This document shows, piece after piece, positions 1-8,257 of a stretch of DNA of 44,942 nucleotides. The position numbers and the translations under genes are program-made. The notes beneath the pieces were generated by a model. The model saw only the letters and a list, made by a program, of their open reading frames with translations, made no database searches and was not told the DNA's origin. Origin of the DNA: a virus. The stretch lies in IMG/VR virus record IMGVR_UViG_3300005589_000747, positions 1 to 44,942 of that record, one strand, 5' to 3'. The number at the start of each line of letters is the position of its first letter. Positions within the stretch are counted from its first letter, which is position 1.

Positions 1-1206
1 TCATGACTGCTTTTTGCCTGATTTCCCCCTGCCTGAAAAATTCAGCCTCTTGTTGGCTCTGGCCACCATGTCGTAGGCGTCGGCCTTGATCCATTTGGAA
101 TAGTGCTTGTGCAGCATGGCCGTGCTGCTGTGCCCCAGCTGCTTGGCCACCCACTCGAGTGGCATTTCAATAGATAGCATCTGGCTGGCGAAGGTGTGCC
201 TGCACTGGCCAAGACCCAGATAGCGAACGCCTGCTTTTTTGAGGTGTGCGATCCAGGCCTCGCGCAGGGTTCGATCGCTGCAATGGATCCGGTCTGTATT
301 GGAGTTGTGGAATACAAACCTTACTTTCTCGGTTCTGATTGTGCGGTTGTCTCGCTCCGTAACATCGATGGATATCGGTGGCAGTTTGGCCGTCAGCTTT
401 TGCTGCGCCTTCAGCGCCTCCAGCGCCGGCGCCAGTAATTCCACCTCCCGGGTGGAGCGCCTTGTCTTTGTCGCCTTGAATGGTCCGCGCACTCTGGCCC
501 GTTTGAAGTGGACCACGCCTGCAGAAAGATCGACATCCTCCCAGGCGAGGGCAATGGCCTCTGATACCCTTGGGCCAGTCCATAGCATGAACTTGAACAG
601 GTTCAGCTCCTGGACCATGTTTACAGCCGGTGGGGTAGTCAGGATGGTGTCTATTTCAGACCTGTTCCAGACCTCCGGATCCGGCATGTCCGGCAGGCGG
701 ATATTGATTCCGGTGGTAGGGTTGTGGGACCCTGGGTTCCTTTTTTGATATAGGTCGTAGACCTGACTGAGTATGGCGAGTGTTTCCTTGATGGTTTTGG
801 ATGCCAGCTTGTCCAGGTCGTTGCTGATCCAGTTCTCAATATCGATATAGTCGACCTGGTCAGCCTGGCGGTGTCCGAACTTTGGCTTGATGTAGCGCTG
901 CGCCATGCCTTCATAGCCGTTATAGGTGCTGGCCGCAGTGCGCTGCTTCTTGATCTCCAGCCAGATATCAAGATAGTGGTTCAGGGTGTTTTCTATGAGC
1001 CGCTTTGAATTTGGGAAGTGGCGGGCATAGTTGAATGTGCCGGTATTAATCTCATGGTGGATCAGTTCAACCAAGCGTCCGGCATAGGCGATGGTATCCG
1101 GTGTCGGTTCACCTGGTAGGGGTTCCCGGCACTTCTTGCCATCATAGGGGAAATAGACCCGCACCCGCTTGCCGTGGATCTCCACGCCAGGTGGCAGACT
1201 GTTCAT
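1..1206 (-). CDS. int: Tyrosine site-specific integrase
   Basis: A 401-residue phage integrase that would recombine attP with the 3' end of a tRNA-Ser gene. The N-terminal 60 residues look like the Arm-binding (DUF3596-type) domain. A SAM-like core-binding domain follows at about 70-165 and the catalytic domain at 180-375. Visible catalytic residues are R213 (in TGPRVSE), R336 (in CRHTFAS), H359 (in LGHSS) and Tyr369 (in HYSKW). The usual HxxR box is CRHT, so its first His is replaced. The gene is complete, with its stop at the first bases of the window, and it reads outward towards the missing left attachment site. A 55-residue gene lies immediately upstream, probably on the same transcript. 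Confidence 0.95.
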   Translation of the reverse strand: MNSLPPGVEIHGKRVRVYFPYDGKKCREPLPGEPTPDTIAYAGRLVELIHHEINTGTFNYARHFPNSKRLIENTLNHYLDIWLEIKKQRTAASTYNGYEGMAQRYIKPKFGHRQADQVDYIDIENWISNDLDKLASKTIKETLAILSQVYDLYQKRNPGSHNPTTGINIRLPDMPDPEVWNRSEIDTILTTPPAVNMVQELNLFKFMLWTGPRVSEAIALAWEDVDLSAGVVHFKRARVRGPFKATKTRRSTREVELLAPALEALKAQQKLTAKLPPISIDVTERDNRTIRTEKVRFVFHNSNTDRIHCSDRTLREAWIAHLKKAGVRYLGLGQCRHTFASQMLSIEMPLEWVAKQLGHSSTAMLHKHYSKWIKADAYDMVARANKRLNFSGRGKSGKKQS

Positions 1207-1223
1207 TATAGGGTTCCTTGTTA

Positions 1224-1391
1224 TTACCGCGTGGACTGCGGATTCGCCCGGTAGGGTGTGACCAGCCGGTCCACGGTATCGGCGTCTGAACGATGAACCC
1301 AGTACTGTACCAGAACCAAGCCTTCCGCCTGCCGTCTTGCCCGGTATCGCGCCTGGCGTTCTCTTTTAGTGTGGTCGTTGTCTTTTTTCAT
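1224..1391 (-). CDS. Small basic phage protein upstream of int
   Basis: A 55-residue reading frame preceded by AAGGT at a proper distance from its ATG. The N-terminal half is very basic and rich in Arg and Gln (motif RERQARYRARRQ), followed by a short predicted beta-helix segment (VLVQYWVHRSDADTV). This layout is common to a family of short phage and plasmid proteins of unknown function often encoded beside integrase or replication genes. The stop lies 18 bases before the int start, so the two are probably cotranscribed. A DNA-binding regulator of int is an inference. Confidence 0.7.
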   Translation of the reverse strand: MKKDNDHTKRERQARYRARRQAEGLVLVQYWVHRSDADTVDRLVTPYRANPQSTR

Positions 1392-1438
1392 GATTTACCT
1401 TATCAATAAATACTCATAGTTATTAGTAACGGTCCATC

Positions 1439-1460
1439 AAAAAAGGGGCCTTGCGGCCCC
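1439..1460 (-). terminator. Rho-independent terminator of the left regulatory operon
   Basis: Read on the minus strand: a perfect 6-bp GGGGCC/GGCCCC stem with a GCAA tetraloop followed directly by six T. It lies 8 bases beyond the stop of the 68-residue gene and separates the regulatory operon (2754 to 1468) from the int transcript. Confidence 0.9.
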
Positions 1461-1467
1461 CTCGCTT

Positions 1468-1674
1468 TTACAGTTGTTCGACGGTTTCCCGCATTTCGTT
1501 GACCAGGCCTTGGGTACTGTCGATAACAACCCGCAGCAGGCGGCTGGCGGCTTCACGCTTGATGTCGGTGCCGCTCTTCCCGATCCCGATAGCGGCGGCA
1601 TCGAGCGCCTGAAGATGATCATCGATCCAGTTGCATTGAAGGTTCATGCGCGTGCGCATCTGCTCCGAAGTCAT
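1468..1674 (-). CDS. Hypothetical small helical phage protein
   Basis: 68 residues, predicted all-helical, with no membrane segment and no motif that I recognise. It starts one base after the stop of the 97-residue gene upstream, so it is translationally coupled to it, and it ends just before a strong terminator. It is the last gene of the four-gene minus-strand operon that begins with an Arc-type regulator. Function unknown. Confidence 0.7.
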   Translation of the reverse strand: MTSEQMRTRMNLQCNWIDDHLQALDAAAIGIGKSGTDIKREAASRLLRVVIDSTQGLVNEMRETVEQL

Positions 1675-1675
1675 A

Positions 1676-1969
1676 CTACGCTCCCTCCGGCATCATTGGG
1701 ATATTGGCTCCGAGACAATCACGGACAAACTCAATATCACCGATGTAGGTGAACAGCTCGTCTACTACTTCAAAGACCTTCTCTTGCCCTGGATCGTCCT
1801 GATTAAGTACGGTGCGCAGTTTATCGGCGTTCTTGTAGCCGCGTTGCCGGGCAAGGGATATTGCCCGGTTGATAGTATGAAGTCCCTTGGTGTTGCCTTC
1901 TTCCCGTGATGCGGCAACACAAAGAAGGAAGACGCCTTTGGCGTTGGTGTAGATTTCTTTCTCCGCCAT
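1676..1969 (-). CDS. Hypothetical phage protein in left regulatory operon
   Basis: 97 residues starting MAEKEIYTNAKG. The start was chosen because a strong GGAGGTGTGAT ribosome site precedes it; the frame is open further upstream but overlaps the 211-residue gene in a poor-quality sequence. The protein looks soluble and mainly helical, with a Leu/Ile-rich C-terminal half. No recognised domain. Its start lies one base below the stop of the antirepressor-like gene, so the operon is tightly coupled. Confidence 0.75.
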   Translation of the reverse strand: MAEKEIYTNAKGVFLLCVAASREEGNTKGLHTINRAISLARQRGYKNADKLRTVLNQDDPGQEKVFEVVDELFTYIGDIEFVRDCLGANIPMMPEGA

Positions 1970-1970
1970 A

Positions 1971-2606
1971 TCACACCTCCATTTCGAGTTGGAGCTGGCG
2001 CTGCATTTCCAGCAAGGACTGCGGGAGGGCATAACCCAGTTCCCTGCTGTATCTGTGGATGCGCTGGAGCAGAAGCGCCTGCAGGGCTGGGTCAGTGGTG
2101 GCGTTGAAGGTCTGGATGGAGATGCGGTACTCCTTCTCTTTGGCCATGATAATCTTCGGATCAACCCCCTGTGGCCCGGCAAAGTGCCACACGAACTCTG
2201 CCACAGCCACTTTGCAGGCCAGCGCCTTGGGCTGTCCAGACTCCATGACAATCAGCAAAAAGCCGATGGGATGGTAGACCTTGGTTTCGTAATTTTTGCC
2301 GTCAGTTGACCCCAGTTTGACGTCAACTGAGTAGTGATCAATGTGCGGATTTCGGTCCAGGAGCTTGTTGATGTACTTCCTCGGCTCGACGTATTCGAGC
2401 CACTCGCCCATGGCCTGCTTGGTGGGGTGGGGAATACCGTCGATGTAGACGACTTGGGCTAGATCGATGCCGCCCCAAGAGAAGGGCTGCACGTTAGTGG
2501 TGTTTGCTGTATCATCGTTCATTGAACTATCCTTTCGTTGGTTTGGGTGTTCATTCGAAGGCTCAGGTGTTCCAGCACCTGGGCCTTTATCATTGTTTGT
2601 TTCCAT
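1971..2606 (-). CDS. Antirepressor-like (BRO-N/P22-AR type) phage regulator
   Basis: 211 residues. A Pro/Asn-rich, probably disordered N-terminus (1-40) is followed by a compact domain (about 45-150) and a helical tail. The domain has the pattern of phage antirepressor N-domains: a WLEYVEP segment, RN, a beta-strand pair around DGKNYETKVYHP, then an MESGQPKALACK helix and AEFVWHFAG. Such proteins usually relieve repression by binding a phage repressor. The start overlaps the Arc-like gene by 17 bases. An internal Met at residue 29 is an alternative start. Assignment rests on pattern recognition only. Confidence 0.6.
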   Translation of the reverse strand: METNNDKGPGAGTPEPSNEHPNQRKDSSMNDDTANTTNVQPFSWGGIDLAQVVYIDGIPHPTKQAMGEWLEYVEPRKYINKLLDRNPHIDHYSVDVKLGSTDGKNYETKVYHPIGFLLIVMESGQPKALACKVAVAEFVWHFAGPQGVDPKIIMAKEKEYRISIQTFNATTDPALQALLLQRIHRYSRELGYALPQSLLEMQRQLQLEMEV

Positions 2607-2754
2607 TTCCGTCTTTCTCCATTTCTCTCTCGATCATCTTGACGATCACGTAATTCATTGACCGTTCCTGTTGTTTAGCCTTGGCTTTTAACCAGGCTTT
2701 ATGCTCGGGCATCATGCGGATGCCGACGGGCGGGTAGTGACTGACTGGTTTCAT
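2590..2754 (-). CDS. Arc-type ribbon-helix-helix regulator
   Basis: 54 residues, preceded by AAGGAGACGAC and an ATG. The beta-strand region (VGIRMMPEHKAWLK) and following helix (RSMNYVIVKMIERE) match the Arc/MetJ ribbon-helix-helix fold, including the conserved R-S-M/V-N turn. It would bind DNA as a dimer of dimers. It heads the minus-strand left regulatory operon and is divergent from a second Arc-like gene across a 30-bp palindrome, so the two regulators probably share and compete for one operator. Confidence 0.8.
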   Translation of the reverse strand: MKPVSHYPPVGIRMMPEHKAWLKAKAKQQERSMNYVIVKMIEREMEKDGNGNKQ

Positions 2755-2777
2755 GTCGTCTCCTTGTTGATGTGTAG

Positions 2778-2836
2778 TAGTACGGTGCTATATATAGCAC
2801 CGTACTATAATAGCGGTCAAGCGCCGTGCTGTATTA
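2778..2836. promoter_or_regulatory. Divergent promoter/operator with 30-bp palindrome
   Basis: Bases 2778-2807 form a perfect palindrome with half-site TAGTACGGTGCTATA. A TATAAT -10 box for the plus strand overlaps its right edge (2806-2811). A degenerate second copy of the right half lies 24 bp downstream: GCACCGTACTATAATA (2797) against GCGCCGTGCTGTATTA (2821), 12 of 16 bases identical. The site lies between two divergent ribbon-helix-helix genes, the expected place for their autoregulatory operator. Confidence 0.8.
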
Positions 2837-2846
2837 TGATGCGGAC

Positions 2847-3134
2847 ATGGCAAGATCAGACCCCCAGATGAACATCCGCCTGCCGGAAGAACTGAAGGCA
2901 GCAATTGAACAAGCCGCAAAGGCCAATGGCCGCTCCATGAATGCGGAAATTGTCTCCCGGCTGGAGCAGAGCTTCGCTGTCAGTGATAAAGCCAAAGCGT
3001 TTATGGACGATGATCCGTTGCAGGGAATCGTCGTGATGTGCGAGATGATGGGGCAGGGCATTTCCTCGATTGCCAGCCTGGCGCTTAAGGCCGGGACCGA
3101 TAGCGGCAAAGTCAAAGTGGAAGAAAAAGAATAG
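2847..3134 (+). CDS. Arc-type ribbon-helix-helix regulator (longer)
   Basis: 95 residues from MARSDPQ. The frame is open to 2826, but that segment overlaps the operator region, so the ATG at 2847 is preferred. Residues 6-48 are a clear Arc-like domain: beta strand QMNIRLPEELKAA, helix, then GRSMNAEIVSRLEQSF. The C-terminal half (MDDDPLQGIVVMCEMMGQGI) is a helical extension, probably for oligomerisation or ligand contact. Its ribosome site is weak. A TATAAT box lies about 35 bases upstream within the palindromic operator, so it is probably autoregulated. Confidence 0.85.
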   Translation: MARSDPQMNIRLPEELKAAIEQAAKANGRSMNAEIVSRLEQSFAVSDKAKAFMDDDPLQGIVVMCEMMGQGISSIASLALKAGTDSGKVKVEEKE

Positions 3135-3237
3135 TTCAATAAATTTTAATATCCTTTCCGCAGCGTAGAAGCATTATAAATACCGGCTTCTATTCACTCA
3201 GTTCCCTACAGCTGATCGCTATGCGTATAAAAAAGAC

Positions 3238-3669
3238 ATGGAACTAACAATCGCATTAATTGCAGCCGTTTCCGCCCTTGTTGGTACAGCATTGGGGGGA
3301 GTGATCTCCTATTTTACGGCAAAGGCAGCTAAGTCTATGGATTGGGGTTTGGCATTAAAAAAAGATGAAATAAGAGAAAGAAAGGAACTGTATGGAAACT
3401 TTTTAATGGAATTGAACGATCTTATTTTATCTGCATTTAAAACAAAGCATGATGACGTCATGGCGTTTAGTAAATTAGGCAACCTGATCACGAGTATGGA
3501 GTTGGTCAGCTCAGATGACGTTTTAATGAAGGCCAAAGCAGCAGCCGATTATGCCTTGTCATCACATACAAATAACGAGAAGAAGGTTGATAGGCAGTTC
3601 GGTGATTTAAGGATTGCGTTCGTTAAAGCTGCTAAGGATGAACTCGAGGCGCTAAAAATATTTAAGTAG
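3238..3669 (+). CDS. Membrane-anchored hypothetical protein (A+T-rich cargo)
   Basis: 143 residues. Residues 3-28 form one hydrophobic segment (IALIAAVSALVGTALGGVISYF), typical of an N-terminal membrane anchor. The rest is a soluble, charged helical domain (KKDEIRERKELYGNFLMELNDL), probably cytoplasmic. It is the first gene of a visibly A+T-rich plus-strand block lying against the direction of both neighbouring operons, the usual look of recently acquired prophage cargo. No function is recognised; superinfection exclusion or defence are possibilities by context only. Confidence 0.65.
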   Translation: MELTIALIAAVSALVGTALGGVISYFTAKAAKSMDWGLALKKDEIRERKELYGNFLMELNDLILSAFKTKHDDVMAFSKLGNLITSMELVSSDDVLMKAKAAADYALSSHTNNEKKVDRQFGDLRIAFVKAAKDELEALKIFK

Positions 3670-3695
3670 ATCAATATTGTTCACCCTATATACCT

Positions 3696-3842
3696 TTGAG
3701 AACCATTGAGCTTGATCAGAATTTGGTTTGGGTGTTTGGTGCAGCTATTATCGGTGGGCTTATGGTTATGATGGGCTTTTATTTTTACCTCGCTGATCGG
3801 CTTTTTACAAAGGATCGTATCAATGATCCTGAAAATAACTGA
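3696..3842 (+). CDS. Possible 48-residue single-span membrane protein
   Basis: A short frame starting with TTG. It has a clear hydrophobic span (VFGAAIIGGLMVMMGFYFYL) followed by a charged tail. There is no good ribosome site for the TTG, and no ATG is available before the hydrophobic stretch, so the start is uncertain. It fits the spacing of the four-gene cargo block and would put a second membrane protein between the flanking genes. It may also be the remnant of a longer gene. Confidence 0.35.
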   Translation: MRTIELDQNLVWVFGAAIIGGLMVMMGFYFYLADRLFTKDRINDPENN

Positions 3843-3899
3843 TAGCGGATATTTAGAGACTATTTTTGTTGAATTAGGGGGATCAGGTTCATTTAAGAT

Positions 3900-4352
3900 A
3901 TGGAAAATTCACTATTTGAGATTGACGTTAGTCAGTTTTATGAAAAAACAAGAAGAGATGTAGACGAGTATATAAAGGACTCGACAGTAGATAATCTTTT
4001 GAATGCACTATTCTCGCTGAATCATCTACGTGAATGGATTTTTCCAGATGGTCACAAATCATACGAAGGTATATGCACAGATGAGATGTCACCAAAACAG
4101 CTGATACACCGTGCTTTATATCTTGACCCAGACTATCAAATTATATGCCAGCTTTGTAACAGAGCGAAGCATGTAAAAATTAAGGAGAATAGCTACAAGA
4201 CAACTCTAGCAGAGGGACTCATTGCAGGGTATGCCAGGGCTGGAGATAATTTGAGGCAAAAACTATTTATTGTAGATGACCAGGATATCCGCTCGGTTAT
4301 GGAGCGAGTGTTAGTTATTTATAAGAATTACTTTGGTGGGGATTTTGGATAG
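3900..4352 (+). CDS. Hypothetical protein with LREW...NRAKH signature
   Basis: 150 residues, no signal or membrane segment, predicted mostly helical. It carries a pattern that I associate with a broad uncharacterised family of helical proteins: an NHLREWIF helix followed about 45 residues later by ICQLCNRAKH. The R-x-x-H arrangement recalls HEPN-type helical bundles, but the match is too weak for a nuclease call. Strong A+T bias. The next gene starts 4 bases after its stop, so the two are probably one operon. Confidence 0.7.
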   Translation: MENSLFEIDVSQFYEKTRRDVDEYIKDSTVDNLLNALFSLNHLREWIFPDGHKSYEGICTDEMSPKQLIHRALYLDPDYQIICQLCNRAKHVKIKENSYKTTLAEGLIAGYARAGDNLRQKLFIVDDQDIRSVMERVLVIYKNYFGGDFG

Positions 4353-4356
4353 AAAT

Positions 4357-4686
4357 ATGTCAAATGATAATGAAAAAGAGCCTGTGAATTCAGAGGTCGA
4401 AGATGTTATATGTGATGATGAATTAGATATGGGGCCATTTCTTACTTACCTAGAAACGGATAAGGGCCATGAGTTGGCATCACGTATATTAAAAATATTT
4501 GAAGATATAAAAAAGTCGACATTAGAAAACACCTCAAATCATGCAAAATTTGAAAAACAGCTTCAAGTGATAATTATTGTCATTGTTGTGCTGACATCTA
4601 GTGTGCTTACCTATCATGGAAAATTTGATTCAACACTAGGTGTTTTGTTTGGCACCTTAGTGGGTTATCTTTTTGGTAAGAAATAG
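4357..4686 (+). CDS. Small protein with two C-terminal membrane spans
   Basis: 109 residues from MSNDNEK. The ATG at 4357 is preferred over a TTG 24 bases upstream; GGTGGGGA lies upstream. The N-terminal 65 residues are acidic and soluble. Two hydrophobic spans follow (LQVIIIVIVVLTSSVLTY and LGVLFGTLVGYLFG), leaving a KK tail. Such a cytoplasmic sensor plus C-terminal hairpin is seen in several small phage-exclusion and defence effectors, but no specific family is recognised. It ends convergently with the primase-helicase gene. Confidence 0.7.
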   Translation: MSNDNEKEPVNSEVEDVICDDELDMGPFLTYLETDKGHELASRILKIFEDIKKSTLENTSNHAKFEKQLQVIIIVIVVLTSSVLTYHGKFDSTLGVLFGTLVGYLFGKK

Positions 4687-4723
4687 CTAACTGAGCAATG
4701 AGAATTGTTGAATATAGCTACTT

Positions 4724-7390
4724 CTATGCACTCTTAAAAACCCAACACTTGACCGTCTTGGGTCGACTGTCGGTATTGCTCCTGCTCCAGATAGCAGAGG
4801 CCACCGGTTTGATATCGATGAACTTGAACCGCTTGCTGGTCTTGAGGTGTTTTTTCAGGTCAGCCATCAGGCAGGGCAGGTTCTGCTTCTTTTCCATGGC
4901 CACTTGTTGAAAGTGGTTCAGGTTGATGGCGATGCTGTCATCGCCCTTGGCATGGTTCAGCAACGGCAGCAGGTGGCCGGCGTCGTCCAGGTATTCGAAG
5001 ATGTCCCAGAACTCCTGCACGAACGGGTGATCGCTGTTGATGGCGCGCTGCCGGTCCATGGCCATCTGTTCCAGGGTGTCATGGGCGGCGGCTACCGCTC
5101 CGGCGGGTAAGGGAACAACAACCGCCAGGGCATCCACCAGGGCCATCAACTGGCTGTGGTTCTTGGCCAGTCGCACGGTTTTGACCTCATCCAGCCCCAT
5201 CAAGGCTCGCTCATAGGCCGTGGCGTTCTCCTTGATTATCTTCAGCACCGGGCTCTCTTTTCTGGCGGCATCGATGAGAAAACCGGACAACTGCTCCATG
5301 GGGGTCTGTTCCAGGGCAACGGCCAGGTTACGGGTCTCTTCGCTATGGGCGGCCCGGGTAAAGGTCATGTGGACGATACGCTCAAGGATGGCCTGGCTGG
5401 CGTTCACCGGTGCGTTCTGGCTGATGACGATGGTGCCCCGGAAGGGCGGCTCGTAGGTTTCATTGCCGCTGTTCTTCATGCCGCGGCTGCGCACGCTGCG
5501 CCCGTTATAGGCGGTTTTCAGTTCGTCCCAGTCGAAGGATTTTCCCTTGCTGCTATCCTCACGGTCCGACTCAATCAACACGATCGGCATGTTGGACACC
5601 TGGGCCATGTTGCGCGCCCGGGCGGCCATGGTGGACTTGCTGGGGTCAAACCCTTCATAGTCACGCCGCCCGACCAGCTTCCATAAAAATTCAATCAGTG
5701 TGGACTTGCCGGCGCCAGGCTCACCGACGATCTCGATAAAGGGAAAGCTCTTGTGGTGAGCGCGGATCTGCTCGGCGAACAGACTGCCCATCCAGAAGGC
5801 CAGGGCGACAATACCCTGTGCACCAAAACAGCGGTAGAGCTGATCAATCCAATCGGTTTTGTAGTGATCCCGGTTGGCGTTGATATGCAGGGATACCGAT
5901 TGATTGAGCGATTTAATGCTCAGCCTGCCCATATCAAAGAAGTCCTCATCGTTCAGTCTGAACAGTTCACCCTCCTTGATGGCGATATCGTTGTAGACGT
6001 AGCAGCCGTGCTCCTTGGTGTAACCGACGAAATCAACGGTCTGCACCGTCTTGATGTTGTAGAGCTGGTCTTTCATGATGCGGTCCAACTGCTGACTGGA
6101 GCCGGTAAACACAGACCCGGCGGCAATCGACAGCAGACGCTTCTTGAACTCGCTGGCGCTGCTCAGTTGTGAACCGGTGAAGGTATTCTTCACCGCCGCG
6201 CCGCCGTGTGGAAAGCGTACCCGGGCGTAGTACCAGGACTCATCGGTGACCGGGTTGGCCTGGAAATAGAGAAACTGGGGATAACAGTTGGCAATCTCGA
6301 TAATCGCGTTGCTCTCCTTCAGCGCCTGCTCTTTGATCTGCTCCTCGGTCAGGCCGGTGTCACGGTCCTGCAGCTGCTCTTTCGCCTTGTGGAACTTGTC
6401 GATATTCAGGTTGAACCACTTCAGCCGGTTGTTGTATTCAAAGGGGAATTCGGTCCGGTTGTCGTGCTCGTACATCAGCAGCGCTTTTTCGGTGGGAGAC
6501 TGGGCAATCAGTAGTGCCCCGCGGTAGCGGTATTCGTCCATCAGCCGGCTATTCAGGCGCCCGGTCTGGTGTAGATCGTTCCAGTCGGTTTTCTTGACCC
6601 CTTGCGGGATGATGGCGGCTGCTGTCTCAAAACTCTCGGCGCGCATCCGCTCGATGTGCTTTTTGATGTACTTGCGCCCGGCCTTGTCATTATCCAGCGC
6701 CAGCACCCAGGTGATGTTCTGACCCTTGTAGGACTCCAGCTGCTTGTCCGGGTAATTAACGCAGGAGAGCAGCGCCACCGCCTTGAACCCGTTCAGCATC
6801 AGGGCCACGGCATCCAGACAGGCCTCAACCATGTAAACCGTGTCGCCCTCATTGATCACCATGCCGGGTGGTTGCCACCAAAGGCCGCGATGGCTGCCCT
6901 TGAAATGGGCCTTGCGCTTCTCCTTCTCGCCCGTTTCCGGGTCGATCAGCGTCACCTCTTCGACAAACCGTTCCATGTAGACCGAGCGCGCCCCATCGAT
7001 ATAGAAGCGCACCGTGGCGGTGCCTTTATCGTTGATCGCGTCCGGGTGCCAGAACTTCCCCTGTTCATACCACCCCTTGATGCGCGCTAGCTCAAACCCG
7101 CGCTGCAGCTGCAGGTAGGCGTCTGCGGTGGCGTTGGGGTTGGACTCGGTTGGCTTGTACCTTTTATTAAACCCCTCGAACACCTCCGGGTAGAGCTCTT
7201 TGGCACGCCCCTCCCAGCCGCAGTTATTCTCCCGGCCGCAGCGGATGGTCCATGGATTTTCAGTCCGGGTGAACAGCTCCTTTTTATCGCAGCTGGGGCA
7301 GCGGCCAGACTGTAACCACTCACCGCGCTCTTTCAACCCATAATCCGCAATCAGCCGGCGCTTTACTTCATTGAGTGTGTCTGGGTTCAT
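4724..7390 (-). CDS. Toprim primase-helicase (phage replication protein)
   Basis: 888 residues. A zinc-binding primase-type N-terminus has C31, C34, C51 and C57. A Toprim domain follows (VEACLDAVAL, then ALDNDKAG near residue 233, giving the acidic triad). An ATPase domain near residue 558 has Walker A GEPGAGKST, followed by IVLIESDRED. The combination indicates a bifunctional enzyme that primes and unwinds the phage origin, replacing the rolling-circle A protein used by P2. Its ATG overlaps the stop of the J-domain gene (ATGA), which fixes the start. It is the last gene of the early operon and ends convergently with the cargo block. Confidence 0.9.
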   Translation of the reverse strand: MNPDTLNEVKRRLIADYGLKERGEWLQSGRCPSCDKKELFTRTENPWTIRCGRENNCGWEGRAKELYPEVFEGFNKRYKPTESNPNATADAYLQLQRGFELARIKGWYEQGKFWHPDAINDKGTATVRFYIDGARSVYMERFVEEVTLIDPETGEKEKRKAHFKGSHRGLWWQPPGMVINEGDTVYMVEACLDAVALMLNGFKAVALLSCVNYPDKQLESYKGQNITWVLALDNDKAGRKYIKKHIERMRAESFETAAAIIPQGVKKTDWNDLHQTGRLNSRLMDEYRYRGALLIAQSPTEKALLMYEHDNRTEFPFEYNNRLKWFNLNIDKFHKAKEQLQDRDTGLTEEQIKEQALKESNAIIEIANCYPQFLYFQANPVTDESWYYARVRFPHGGAAVKNTFTGSQLSSASEFKKRLLSIAAGSVFTGSSQQLDRIMKDQLYNIKTVQTVDFVGYTKEHGCYVYNDIAIKEGELFRLNDEDFFDMGRLSIKSLNQSVSLHINANRDHYKTDWIDQLYRCFGAQGIVALAFWMGSLFAEQIRAHHKSFPFIEIVGEPGAGKSTLIEFLWKLVGRRDYEGFDPSKSTMAARARNMAQVSNMPIVLIESDREDSSKGKSFDWDELKTAYNGRSVRSRGMKNSGNETYEPPFRGTIVISQNAPVNASQAILERIVHMTFTRAAHSEETRNLAVALEQTPMEQLSGFLIDAARKESPVLKIIKENATAYERALMGLDEVKTVRLAKNHSQLMALVDALAVVVPLPAGAVAAAHDTLEQMAMDRQRAINSDHPFVQEFWDIFEYLDDAGHLLPLLNHAKGDDSIAINLNHFQQVAMEKKQNLPCLMADLKKHLKTSKRFKFIDIKPVASAIWSRSNTDSRPKTVKCWVFKSA

Positions 7391-8046
7391 TTTTTAAGTT
7401 CTTGTTGTGCCAGTGCCCATGCGTTTTGTATCTGCTCGAATTGGTGAACGGAGCCGTCGGGCTTATCCGGATGGTATCGACTTCGTAGCAGCAGGTAGGC
7501 GCGCCGTGCTTCTTCCAGTCCGGCGGATTGCGGAACCTCCAGCACCGTGCGCCAGGCGATGCCACCGGCCTGTTCGGGTGATGGCAGCGCCTCAAACCCG
7601 GTGAAGGCCCGCTCCATAATGCCGGTGCCGTGGCGCTCAAGGGCGCGCAGGCTTTCCAGCGTTGCGGCCACAGCGGCCAGGTTGTCGGCGATGCGGTCGT
7701 ATTTATCGCAGGGGATGACCTGATTTTTACCGTCCAGCTCAAAGTAGACAGCGACCCCGGGATCCTCCGGGGTGCGCTGCCCAGACTTTGGCAACCCGTC
7801 CGACTTCCTGACGGTCAGGTTGGTGGAGATCACCACCTGGTCCAGCGGAATCCGCCAGACCCGGCCGCGCTTGGTGTATGCGCTGATCTCCTGCATCACC
7901 CTGCGGGTAGCCTGTGCGATGCTCAAGGCCCCTTTGCCGTAGCGCCCCTGTTTCATCTGTCCAAACTGCGCCCGTTTTCTGCTGCCGGGTTCTGTGCGTG
8001 GCCAGCCCTGCGGCCACTGTAATGGATAGGCGTTGATTTCAGTCAT
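7387..8046 (-). CDS. J-domain protein of the replication operon
   Basis: 219 residues. The C-terminal 45 residues are a J domain: LEEARRAYLLLRSRYHPDKP, with the HPD tripeptide near residue 193 needed to stimulate DnaK ATPase. The first 170 residues are not recognised; they include a basic start (GSRKRAQFGQMKQGRYGKG) that could bind nucleic acid. A phage J protein beside the helicase suggests DnaK-assisted remodelling of a replication complex, as host DnaJ does for lambda. It overlaps the genes on both sides by ATGA. Confidence 0.8.
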   Translation of the reverse strand: MTEINAYPLQWPQGWPRTEPGSRKRAQFGQMKQGRYGKGALSIAQATRRVMQEISAYTKRGRVWRIPLDQVVISTNLTVRKSDGLPKSGQRTPEDPGVAVYFELDGKNQVIPCDKYDRIADNLAAVAATLESLRALERHGTGIMERAFTGFEALPSPEQAGGIAWRTVLEVPQSAGLEEARRAYLLLRSRYHPDKPDGSVHQFEQIQNAWALAQQELKK

Positions 8047-8243
8047 GCCGCCAAGCCCTGCGCCAGCAGTTGCTGCACCCGGCGTTCCAGGAGACGGATG
8101 GTCTCGTTTTTCTCGGCGATTCTCATATCAACCGCCTCATCAAACCGCGCCTCCAGTCGGTGACACAGTTCATCCACCACCGGATCGGTGCGATCGACAT
8201 AGACGATGATCTCGGCGTCGCTGTACATGGATAGGTTTTGCAT
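8043..8243 (-). CDS. Hypothetical small early protein
   Basis: 66 residues with a strong GGAGACC ribosome site. The C-terminal half is a predicted coiled coil (RIAEKNETIRLLERRVQQLL). Its stop overlaps the start of the J-domain gene and its start lies 14 bases below the clamp stop, so it is fully embedded in the replication operon. A small adaptor between replication proteins is plausible but unproven. Confidence 0.75.
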   Translation of the reverse strand: MQNLSMYSDAEIIVYVDRTDPVVDELCHRLEARFDEAVDMRIAEKNETIRLLERRVQQLLAQGLAA

Positions 8244-8257
8244 GATGGTCTCCTTTT

